Positions 1 to 7,970 of a stretch of DNA of 64,000 nucleotides are shown here, piece by piece. The notes under the pieces are model-generated. The model worked only from the letters and a program-made list of their open reading frames with translations, ran no database searches and was not told where the DNA came from. The position numbers were made by a program, and so were the translations under genes. Each line of letters opens with the position of its first letter. Within the stretch, counting starts at the first letter, position 1. The DNA is from Prorocentrum cordatum (taxonomy: Eukaryota; Sar; Dinophyceae; Prorocentrales; Prorocentraceae): NCBI GenBank assembly GCA_963575745.1, contig CAUYUJ010013969.1:275609-339608 (forward strand), in the 5' to 3' direction.

Positions 1-1213
1 GCGCAATCGAAGCCTCTGAAACAGGTCTGTGCCTGGAAGAATGGACCTTCTCAAGAGTCATGTGCTTCACGCACGCAGCCTGAGGCGTGCTCTCGATCTC
101 GTGGTCGTCCTCGCCCAGGAGACCTCCGACGGCATGCCCTGCTCGCCCCAAGTGTTTGATGTAAAAGTTCATGTACTGGATGCCACTTGCCGTGCGCGCG
201 TGCACCACCTTCAACTCGACCGCACCCAGAGCGATCCACCTGCCAGTCTCGGAGCCAGACACTTCCGACGTGAAGTGATATCCCCCAGAATGCTTTGCAT
301 GTGCCCAGGATCCTGTAATGTTCAGGTCCGTGAAGTAGATGTCTTGGCAGAGTCCGCCCAGTTTGCTCGCCGTGGCCTCCACGCGGAGCAATGTATTTTC
401 AGCGCGCTCCCTACGAGGTATGTTTACCAAAACATGCTTCCCTGGCATCATCAAATCGAACCGGTCACCATGAACATTTTGCAAGTGGGGGTCGCCAACG
501 GCAGAGGCAGCGCCAACGGCTGTTGCATAAAAGAGGGAGACCGCATCGGGGTTCGTGTCCGCAGTATTAGTCGTATCCTTCACGCCGTGACACCAACCGT
601 TACCCAGGTATACATTATAAAATGTTTGGCCATCCATGCCCCAGTCGCATTGCGAGTTACCTCCTGATTTCACCACCCCGTACGCATTGTCGTAACAGAT
701 CCTGTTGAAACCAGTACCAGTGTACATCTTACTCGGCATATTGCACGTGCCCTGCACGCAAGTCACGTCCACTTCAGTGAAATAATTAGTATTTGAACAC
801 TGCTGTCCGCCAGTGGTCCTTGACGAGGCAGTGATGATGCCAGGCACTTGAAACTCGATAACCTTCTCAAAAAGGGTCATATCGTCGGTGGATGCTGGAG
901 TACTCGATGAACTCCAGGCCATTCTGATCCGCCCTCCACCAGCCTGTATGCTAGAAGCCATAGAGGACAGGTCGAAGGTGCCTGCCGCTCCGTTTATCGA
1001 TGTCGCAAGCAGCGCCCATCCTGACGTCTGCGTGCTCTTGGACACATTCGCCGAATCAAGCGAGCCGATCTGCGGTGTTGCTGCCGCGGCCAACTGCACA
1101 AGATTGGAGTCGAAGCCCTCTGTCATTGCCGTGGTGGCTCTGCATGCCTCTGAGTCCGCGCAGCCTTTGCCAAGTACCAAGAGCGTGCAGGGTAGTACCG
1201 TCCTCACCTTCAT
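1..1213 (-). CDS. vWD-domain (GDPH motif) protein, 3' end beyond window
   Basis: Reading the minus strand from an ATG at 1213, the frame stays open for about 404 codons to the window edge, so the C-terminus is missing. The start follows an SL relic by about 70 bases; the frame is open upstream too, so this ATG is the first after the leader rather than proven. Residues 1-20 include a short hydrophobic stretch (TVLPCTLLVLG) that could be a signal peptide. Around residue 240 is GDPHLQNVHGDRFDL, the hallmark opening of von Willebrand factor type D domains, followed by a beta-rich region. Cysteines are frequent before it (residues about 150-215), as expected for an extracellular protein. No intron is needed. 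By family knowledge it may be a secreted or surface protein; the specific role is unknown. Plus-strand frames over this stretch are shadows. Confidence 0.8.
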   Translation of the reverse strand, partial: MKVRTVLPCTLLVLGKGCADSEACRATTAMTEGFDSNLVQLAAAATPQIGSLDSANVSKSTQTSGWALLATSINGAAGTFDLSSMASSIQAGGGRIRMAWSSSSTPASTDDMTLFEKVIEFQVPGIITASSRTTGGQQCSNTNYFTEVDVTCVQGTCNMPSKMYTGTGFNRICYDNAYGVVKSGGNSQCDWGMDGQTFYNVYLGNGWCHGVKDTTNTADTNPDAVSLFYATAVGAASAVGDPHLQNVHGDRFDLMMPGKHVLVNIPRRERAENTLLRVEATASKLGGLCQDIYFTDLNITGSWAHAKHSGGYHFTSEVSGSETGRWIALGAVELKVVHARTASGIQYMNFYIKHLGRAGHAVGGLLGEDDHEIESTPQAACVKHMTLEKVHSSRHRPVSEASIA

Positions 1214-1281
1214 ATCTACCCGCTTACGCAAGCAAGAGAATGTTGAAAAGATGTATGATAGGATCGCAATCCTGACAGTCA

Positions 1282-1303
1282 CGTGAGCCAAAATGGCTAA
1301 GGA
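1282..1303 (-). other. Relict dinoflagellate spliced leader (DinoSL)
   Basis: The minus strand reads TCCTTAGCCATTTTGG then CTCACG. This matches the 22-base DinoSL consensus (TCCGTAGCCATTTTGG then CTCAAG) at 20 of 22 positions. It lies about 70 bases upstream of the vWD gene start in the same orientation. Directly upstream on the minus strand is a T-rich tract (1304-1325), so the TAG inside the relic could serve as the acceptor for a new round of trans-splicing. Known biology: SL sequences occur in dinoflagellate genomes when a spliced mRNA is reverse-transcribed and reinserted. Confidence 0.85.
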
Positions 1304-1833
1304 GAAAGAAAAAAAAACAAAAACAAAAAACGACTCGCAGTTCTTGGTGAGCTTCGGCCTCCGGAGGGCCTGCGCCAGGCCCCGGGGCCTTCCAAAGAAG
1401 GGCTCGGGGCGGAGAGCCGGCCGCGGGGGAGGGGCCCAGGCCTCTGGGGAGCCGCGGCGCGAACAAAAAATCGCCGCCAGACGTCTGGGCTGCTGGCGAC
1501 GCGACGGCTGCGGTCGCAGCGTCTGCCAGGAGGGAAGCTCGAGAAGGCAGGAAGGGTTGAGACTTACCCGCCTTGTCTATCGTGTATTACTTCATTTGAT
1601 GGGGTTTGATGCCCCCCAGGTTGCGCTTTCAAGGTTGATAGTTCGATGGGATGAACACGCCGCTTGTCTATTTCGAGTTGGGGGTCTGATGGGTAGGCCA
1701 ACGCCCCCAACACAAGTTGATCGCAGTTTGGGGTGGCCTTACATACCATCAAACACACACAATACAATTTAAACTTAATGTTAGGAACAACGCGAGCCGC
1801 TGTGTGTGCACTTACAGTGCGTGCGAAGCTGTT
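1304..1833. other. Intergenic, no gene seen
   Basis: About 500 bases between the vWD gene's SL relic and the repeat at 1834. It holds the A-rich tract at 1304-1330 (the minus-strand pyrimidine tract), a GC-rich stretch to about 1520 and a more balanced stretch to 1790. Short open frames here overlap in every direction and show no recognisable protein. Confidence 0.5.
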
Positions 1834-1975
1834 TGGGCCCCTCCTTCGGATTCCCTTGGGGCTTCTCAGTGGTTCCTGCCTGACCCCCTATCGGGCCCCT
1901 GCCCCTCAAGGCGCCTCCCCTTGGGTCCTTTTTTGTGGTGCCTCCCTTGGGGTTTTTGTTTGGAGCCTAAATAGT
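1834..1975 (+). repeat. Dispersed repeat R1, copy 1 (upstream of long gene)
   Basis: About 140 bases starting GGGCCCCTCCTTCGG, passing through ATCGGGCCCCTGCCCCTCAA and ending TTGGAGCCTAAATAG. It is clearly similar to 14974-15115 and more weakly to 14580-14711. Copies 1 and 3 each end about 230-245 bases before the start codon of a long plus-strand gene. Confidence 0.65.
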
Positions 1976-2149
1976 AAGTAGAAAAGTATGGCCTTACATG
2001 ACGGCCTACGCGCGGTGCAACCTATGTGGTGCAACCATTGGTGCCAGTAGGTAAGATGCTGGTGCGATGCAGCCAACACGCGTGCAAACATCAACAATCG
2101 CAACAGTTCTCACGTTGACATGCGATTCCGAGAGTTGACGCCCCTTCCA

Positions 2150-2171
2150 CCGTAACCATTTTTTTATCAAA
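2150..2171 (+). other. Possible decayed spliced-leader relic
   Basis: CCGTAACCATTTT followed by a T-rich stretch and ATCAA resembles the DinoSL (CCGTAGCCATTTTGG then CTCAAG), with about 16 matches of 21 if one base is gapped. It sits about 30-50 bases upstream of the ATG at 2202, in the right orientation. The second half is poor, so chance similarity is not excluded. Confidence 0.35.
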
Positions 2172-2201
2172 CCGTTTACGGCCTGTGCGACTTCTCGAGT
2201 C

Positions 2202-5200
2202 ATGGCGTCTCCCTCGCCTGAGCAGTGGCTCAGCGACGAGGAGTTCAGCCCTCTCAGCGTGCCGACGCCTGCGCTGGAGGCGCCGCCGCCCGCGAGGGCG
2301 GGCGAGGACAGCTGCAGTCAAGAGGAGGACTGGCTGGGCGCGGCTGACGTGCCGCCAGGGCTCGCGGAGGGAGGCGCTATCGCGGCACTGGAGCCGCGGG
2401 ACACTGCGCTGCCGTTGGCGGAGCGCCAGGCCGCAGCAGGGCCGCCCTTGGGGCAGCGCGCCGCCGTCGGCCCGACCGACCCCATTGCCAGCGTGGCGAC
2501 TGTGATGATTCAGCGGGTGTACCCAGACACCTCGCAGCCAGTTGGCTTGGAGAGCGCTTCGCGATTGTCTTCTCGACTCGGCCTCTTCGCGAGTCGATTT
2601 CGCGAGAAGGTGTATGCTGTTGGGCACGCCGCGTGGATGACTGGCCGAAGGCATGTTGCTGCCATCGTGCCGAGACTCCTGGCCGTCTGCAAGGCGTCGC
2701 GCTGCCCAGAGGCTGCTGGCGGCCCTCGGACGGATGCTGTCATTTTCTTCCGCAAGAGGAAATACGACGGCACGCGCAGCCGAGTGACCACTCAGGTCGC
2801 CCAGCAGTATGACACCGACACCATCGTCGAGAGATGTGCTGGCACACGAGAGCTGTTTGTCATCAAAGCTGGTTTCAACATGGTGCTGCGCAAGCGTTTC
2901 GGGGACAGAGACGACTTCCTCCATGTCATTGCCAACACCCCCACGCACATTGGTGTGCTAGAGTCGCCGACTGCGGAGATCATCAATACGTGTTTGCATC
3001 GGCAGCTGGACCAGGTGTATGACAGACTGGTGGATGAGCGGATCCCTCGGCAAGTGGATGTCATCATGTGCGACGGCGCAGGAAGCAACCTGAAGAACGA
3101 GCGCATGATGACCGTGCAGCACCCTCTTCGTGCCCAGATTCTGGTCATTTGCCGCGCCCACGGTAAAAAGAAGGTCGCCGAGCAGGGCTACGCGGTCCTC
3201 CGCCCCACCGACAGCAACATGATACGGTGTCAGCTGGCTTTGTCCTCCGAACACCTCATCGCTGTGCGGCACAGCACCAGGCTCATCCACGATGAACAGG
3301 TTGTGGTCCGCGTGGGGTGTTGTTCTGCCGAGGCAACGGCTCACAGGGAGGCTGTGTTCGACCTTTACTTTGGCGACACCGCTGACGCTGGTCTCCAGTT
3401 CAGAGAGGCTGTGTGCAGGAGGCTCTACAACGGCGACATTCGGAAAACTGGTGTCATCGAGCATTACTGCAACGGGTGTTGCCGCAGTCGAGACCACACG
3501 GTTTTTTTGATGCGCCGTTACGGCGCGGCTGCGCTGTTTGGGTCTATGGACGTTCTCAACCGTGCGAACTGGACGAACAAAATGAAGAGCCATCGTTGCA
3601 TCGGCCTTCCTTCTGCAGTCCACGGGCTTCTCCAGCAGGCTTACTTGCGCGGCGTGCCAGAGCCTCAGCAGGCCAAGCGGCGGCGCCAGCAGGAACCTGA
3701 GGCGCGAGCTCAGCCCGACGAGCTGGCTGCCGCTGGCCACGACAGGGGTCCCGAGCCTCCAGGGCTACCCCCAGCTCCTGGGCGCGAGGCCGATGATGAC
3801 GGCGACGGCGCTGATGAGCTCAGCGCGTTCAGGGAGGAGCAGAACGTCAGGATCCTCGGCACCAGGGCGTGGATGCGCAGCGGCAGGTTGGCGGATGATG
3901 TGTTTATTGCGTCCCGCATGGTAGCTCTCACGGACGCATACCTGCTGAAGCAGTTGGCAACGTCTGGCGTTTCCTTCGAAAGGCTGCAGCAGCTTAAGGT
4001 GTCTCGGGGCGAAGCGCGAACATACCAAGCTTGGCTGGCGTATGAGGACGCTGACACCAGATGCCTGCTCAAGGACGTGTATGCTGCTATATTCGATTCG
4101 TCAGCTTGGGCACCTGTGCAATATCGTTCTGAAGAGACCGCGTTGACAATTTATCGGCTTTTGGCTCGAATGGGGGCTACAGCGTACCATCTTGTTTTCA
4201 GGAAAAACCGTTCATGGCCCATGAAATTGTTTTACGCTTTGAAGGATCCTGGTGTTATCGACGAGCTGCGGCGTACAGAGCCGTGCCTGCTGGATTCATA
4301 CACAGAGAACTTCTTGAACTTCTACAGAGGTGCCGAAGGCTCGGCGACGGCCATGGCCGAGCTCAAGGGCGCCGTTGTCCTGCTTGACACGGACACGGCC
4401 GACGTGGAGCGCCTCCATTCGGTCAATCAGCGACACGCTCGTTTCAGGGTTTGGACGCACGTTGAGACTGTTGAGGAGATGAGCGCGCATTTTGCAGCTC
4501 ATTCGGCTGGGGATTTGGGACCAGACCCATCACGCCACGACCGAGGCCGCGCCGCGTGCGAGCCCAGGGCGCCGAGGCCGCGTCACCGGCCTCAGCGCGG
4601 GCGGGGCAGCCTGAGGTTCTGGATGTGGCGAGCGCTTGTGCACGTGAACGGCCGCTGGCTGGATAAGGAGACGGCCGCCGCGCTGTCGGATCAGTTCAGG
4701 CAGCTGGATGGCGAGGAGCTGGAGCATTTCAGGTTGCTCGCTGCGATCGCCAGGGATCGGCACCGTGATGGCGAGCGCGCTTTCGAGAGGAAGCCGCGTG
4801 CCAACGCGGTTCCACCTGCCGATCGCGGCGTGCCTGCGTTGGGCCTCCTGCCGCATCAACAGCAGCGGTCCCGACAGGACGCTCTCCCAGCAGAGGGCCA
4901 CCGAGAGCAGTCCGCATTCGCAGATGTACCCTCGCCGATTCTGGAGGCCGCATTCGCGGCTAGAAAGCGTGTCCTCTTTCTTCGGCGTCAGCGGGCTTCG
5001 CATGAGGACGCCGTTGCTGGATTGGTGAGCAGAGCGAGCACTGCGATCAAACATGATCGGAGGACAGCGCCTGACGGCACGTTTGCGATCGTGGATGCTG
5101 CATTGGCGCCGACTGGAGATGCTGATGTTGACGTTGACGCTGGCACTGTTGTGAAGTACCGCAGGCGGCCGCAACTTGTTGCTGACGATTCGGCCCGCGC

Positions 5201-6476
5201 TATCAGCGCGGCTGGGGATCTGTCTGCAGCGCAGAGGGCTTTGGACTGGGAGGCGATGCACCAGACGGTGACGGCTGCCAGTTGCCCCCCCTGCCACCCT
5301 AGGATTCCCATCGTTCGTCGGCGATGTCATGATGCTGAGATGTGCGTTCACAAGGGCGACGGTTTGGAGTTAGCGAAGTTCGAGGCACACATCAAGTCTG
5401 CTTTTCAGCGGTGGCGCAGTGCTGACCGCAAGCAGACGAGGGCCATTCTCGTCAAGGGTGAGGTTGTACTTCGTTTTGCTTTTTTTGCGGCTCATGCCCC
5501 TTCAGTCGACTTACTTCATGATGAGTTGTTTTCCGATGGGCCCGCGTTGGCCGCTGGCGATGGTGATGAGCATCGTTTTTTCCATGTTGCATTCCACTAT
5601 TCGAAGCCATTTGGACCTACGCTTGTTGAGTTGGCGCGAGATTCTTCGAGAGATGATGCAGAGGCCCTGGGTATATCGCCCATGCGAACGCACGACCCTA
5701 CGCAGTTTTGGCGTTCGTTGTGGGAGATGGCCAAGTCATTTATTCCAAAATCTTATATGACAATCAGGTTTTGGCAGTTTCTTGGTAGATCCAAACGTGT
5801 CCACTTGATCGAGCCGTGGAAGTTGTATGTCAGGAAATTGTCGGAGGAGTTCGGGCCCCAGCTGAAGAGGCCACGCGCTCGGCGGACAAGTCAGGGCCGT
5901 CGGGGTCGAGGCCGCGGGCGCGGGCCTCGCGGCGGATCCAGGGGCAGAGGGCGGGCGAGGCATTCTGCAGACCCAGTCCAGCCTTCGAGCAGATCGGGTT
6001 CGCCGTCGGGTTCGACGTCGTCGAGTTCATCGTCGTCGAGCTCCTCGAGCTCGGACGCCGACGATTCGGACGGCGGCCGCATCCCCGACCCAGACGAGAC
6101 ATCCTCTGATGACGGAGAGGGAGCTTCGGGCGCCGAGGACCGCGCGGAGGCAGGGGGCAGCGGAGAGGGCGAGGGCGGCAGCGACGGTGAGGACGGGGAC
6201 GACTGGATCCCTGTCGGCGCCGACGGCTTGGAGGCTGCAGTCGAGGGTGCCATCGACTCTGCGATCGGCATCGTCTTCGGTGACGACGAGCCTCCATTGC
6301 CGCCGCCCGCGGGCCATCCGCCGCCCGCCCTGCCAGCTGCGGTCGGAGATGGCGCCCCTCCACCGCCTGAACCAGTTGAGCCTGCGCTGGTGCCGAGGGG
6401 CGTCGGCAAGCTTCCAGCGGAGCTGGCTGGCGCTACAAGAGTGGTGTCATCAGGTATTACGGCACCACGAAGGTGA
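2202..6476 (+). CDS. Dinoflagellate transposase-like protein (DDE/hAT-like), frame broken near C-terminus
   Basis: A 1424-residue open frame, by far the longest here with sustained codon structure. Residues 1-100 are acidic and disordered. About 200-470 forms a folded core that includes DVIMCDGAGSN (Asp near residue 290) and then a Cys/His segment (LVICRAHGKKK); this pattern recalls the catalytic core of DDE-type transposases. Near residue 725 is LLDTDTADVERLHSVNQRHA, resembling the C-terminal ER...S...R region of hAT-like transposases. Residues about 1220-1245 are RG-rich, about 1268-1285 is a serine run, followed by acidic and proline-rich sequence. The natural C-terminal segment continues in another frame at 6380-6790. 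Similar long proteins recur in dinoflagellate genomes. The call rests on remembered family resemblance, not a search; activity is doubtful. The start at 2202 is the first ATG of the frame. Repeat R1 lies upstream. Confidence 0.6.
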   Translation: MASPSPEQWLSDEEFSPLSVPTPALEAPPPARAGEDSCSQEEDWLGAADVPPGLAEGGAIAALEPRDTALPLAERQAAAGPPLGQRAAVGPTDPIASVATVMIQRVYPDTSQPVGLESASRLSSRLGLFASRFREKVYAVGHAAWMTGRRHVAAIVPRLLAVCKASRCPEAAGGPRTDAVIFFRKRKYDGTRSRVTTQVAQQYDTDTIVERCAGTRELFVIKAGFNMVLRKRFGDRDDFLHVIANTPTHIGVLESPTAEIINTCLHRQLDQVYDRLVDERIPRQVDVIMCDGAGSNLKNERMMTVQHPLRAQILVICRAHGKKKVAEQGYAVLRPTDSNMIRCQLALSSEHLIAVRHSTRLIHDEQVVVRVGCCSAEATAHREAVFDLYFGDTADAGLQFREAVCRRLYNGDIRKTGVIEHYCNGCCRSRDHTVFLMRRYGAAALFGSMDVLNRANWTNKMKSHRCIGLPSAVHGLLQQAYLRGVPEPQQAKRRRQQEPEARAQPDELAAAGHDRGPEPPGLPPAPGREADDDGDGADELSAFREEQNVRILGTRAWMRSGRLADDVFIASRMVALTDAYLLKQLATSGVSFERLQQLKVSRGEARTYQAWLAYEDADTRCLLKDVYAAIFDSSAWAPVQYRSEETALTIYRLLARMGATAYHLVFRKNRSWPMKLFYALKDPGVIDELRRTEPCLLDSYTENFLNFYRGAEGSATAMAELKGAVVLLDTDTADVERLHSVNQRHARFRVWTHVETVEEMSAHFAAHSAGDLGPDPSRHDRGRAACEPRAPRPRHRPQRGRGSLRFWMWRALVHVNGRWLDKETAAALSDQFRQLDGEELEHFRLLAAIARDRHRDGERAFERKPRANAVPPADRGVPALGLLPHQQQRSRQDALPAEGHREQSAFADVPSPILEAAFAARKRVLFLRRQRASHEDAVAGLVSRASTAIKHDRRTAPDGTFAIVDAALAPTGDADVDVDAGTVVKYRRRPQLVADDSARAISAAGDLSAAQRALDWEAMHQTVTAASCPPCHPRIPIVRRRCHDAEMCVHKGDGLELAKFEAHIKSAFQRWRSADRKQTRAILVKGEVVLRFAFFAAHAPSVDLLHDELFSDGPALAAGDGDEHRFFHVAFHYSKPFGPTLVELARDSSRDDAEALGISPMRTHDPTQFWRSLWEMAKSFIPKSYMTIRFWQFLGRSKRVHLIEPWKLYVRKLSEEFGPQLKRPRARRTSQGRRGRGRGRGPRGGSRGRGRARHSADPVQPSSRSGSPSGSTSSSSSSSSSSSSDADDSDGGRIPDPDETSSDDGEGASGAEDRAEAGGSGEGEGGSDGEDGDDWIPVGADGLEAAVEGAIDSAIGIVFGDDEPPLPPPAGHPPPALPAAVGDGAPPPPEPVEPALVPRGVGKLPAELAGATRVVSSGITAPRR

Positions 6477-6790
6477 TGGTGGCGCACTGCCTCGTGCCGT
6501 CGCACATGGAAGGGCCAGGCTGTTACCTCACGCGGTCGGTGAGGCCCAGTCCTGCCAGCAAGGCAAAGGGCCGTTGCCTTGGCTTGCTCTGCAGTTGGCT
6601 GGAGGTCACAGAGGCGACTGGCCTCACGCGCTGGGACCACGTTCACGCCTGGAAACCATCCTGGGAGGATCGGCGGCGTGCGAGGCAAGAGGCGATGGGC
6701 CTTGGCCTTGATCTGGTTGCCGCCTTCGCCTCCAAAGAGCGTGGTGAAAATGATGGCGACCGAGGTGGCGAGCCCTTGGGGTTGCCTTGA
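6380..6790 (+). pseudogene. Frame-shifted C-terminal segment of the transposase-like gene
   Basis: A frame that differs from the main one opens after the TGA at 6377-6379 and runs to a stop at 6788-6790. From 6428 it reads WRYKSGVIRYYGTTK and then VMVAHCLVPSHMEGPG, with a following Cys/Thr-Arg segment and a WLEVTEATG stretch. This looks like a compact folded module (Cys, His, aromatic residues) that would naturally follow the disordered linker of the main open frame, which instead ends at 6476. A one- or two-base indel between about 6380 and 6430, or an unrecognised small intron, would explain it. Seen: two overlapping frames with coding character. Inferred: they belong to one gene. Confidence 0.55.
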
Positions 6791-7970
6791 TGGCGTCCAG
6801 GTGGAGGCCCGCAGGAGTTGGGCTCGTCTCCGCCTTGAGCTAAGTACAAACACGTGCGAGCCAAGATGGCAACAGCAGTGGGAAGGGGAGGGGGGGGAGG
6901 TCAACCTGAGGCTGATCCCACGGGAAGCCGACGCCCACACATATGACTCGCCCCCCGCCGAAATTCCCAAAGCAAACCCAGGGCCCGTCCGTTCGACACC
7001 TCAGGTGCTTCTCAGGGGTGTGTTCCAGGTCAGCCGAAACTACTTCACGCTTCGGCCCTAGTTTGACTTCCCAACCTTCTCTTCCCCAAGGCTAAGCATG
7101 TTTATCGCATTCGGTTGTTACCCACATGCCTTTCGGCAGCTCCCGATGGCCCCGCGCGGCTTTACCTACAACGCCGCCGACTCAGACAAGGAACCCGAAA
7201 TCGAACCCGAGCTGATGGCACTGCCGAAGGATCGGGGCATTCGGCGGGGCGAAGGGGAACGACGCGCGAAGAGAACGGTGAGGATGATGGGGGCGAGGGG
7301 TGGTCGACATGGAGGTGATGGATGGGCGAGGGGAAAGGAGGAGGGAGGATGACGAAGGAGAAGGAGGGCTATGCCGAGGACGATTGCGGTGGTTGGGGAG
7401 GAGAGGTGGCGGAGAAGGAGGGAGATGGGGGCGCGGGGTTGAAGAGGGTGCGGGGGCGGGGGCATCCTGGTCAGGATGGTGGGCGATGGGCCATGTGGAA
7501 GGGAGAAGGAGGACTGGCGGTGGCTGGGTTGCGGCGGTGCTTCTTGGATGTCCGTTGGGGTTTTGTGACGCCGAGGGGGGCACGCGTGGGTAAAAGGTGA
7601 ATGGGTGAGGGGGAGTGGCGTTCAAGGCGTAGGGGGTGCTTGCGTGAGGCTCCTTCAGTGCAACCCGTAGCGCGCAATGAGTCTTGTGGCCTCGGCAGGA
7701 CCAAACGAGGTCTCCACGGATATCTTGGGGGGGCCGTGGTGACCTCTCTGGCTCTAGGTGGCCTCTCTGTGCTTCTTGTGAGGAAGCCCAATGGCGCTTC
7801 TTGGTGGCGGCCGTCGGTTCAAGGCCGCGTCATGACGCCACCACGTTGGGTTCAGGGTGGTTCTTGGGCCAATCTTGGGCGTTGTCTGTGCCGTTTCGGC
7901 GCCGTCTTTGCCAGCTTTGGAGGGGCGCCCAGGCAGCATGGCTGCGGGGGGTGGAGGGATAACAGTCTAC
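6791..7970. other. Gene-poor stretch
   Basis: G-rich stretch downstream of the transposase-like gene. A purine-rich segment (GGAGG/GGCGG-like) occupies about 7250-7480. Both strands carry open frames because stop codons are rare in this composition; none shows a recognisable domain. A weak SL-like string is at 6857-6873 on the minus strand. Confidence 0.5.

Noticed and set aside
29-667. 212-codon plus-strand frame at the window start
   Set aside because: Antisense shadow of the vWD-domain gene, which has the motif and the leader relic.
5830-6970. Long minus-strand frames opposite the transposase-like gene's C-terminus
   Set aside because: Shadow of GC-rich RG/Ser/acidic coding sequence on the plus strand.
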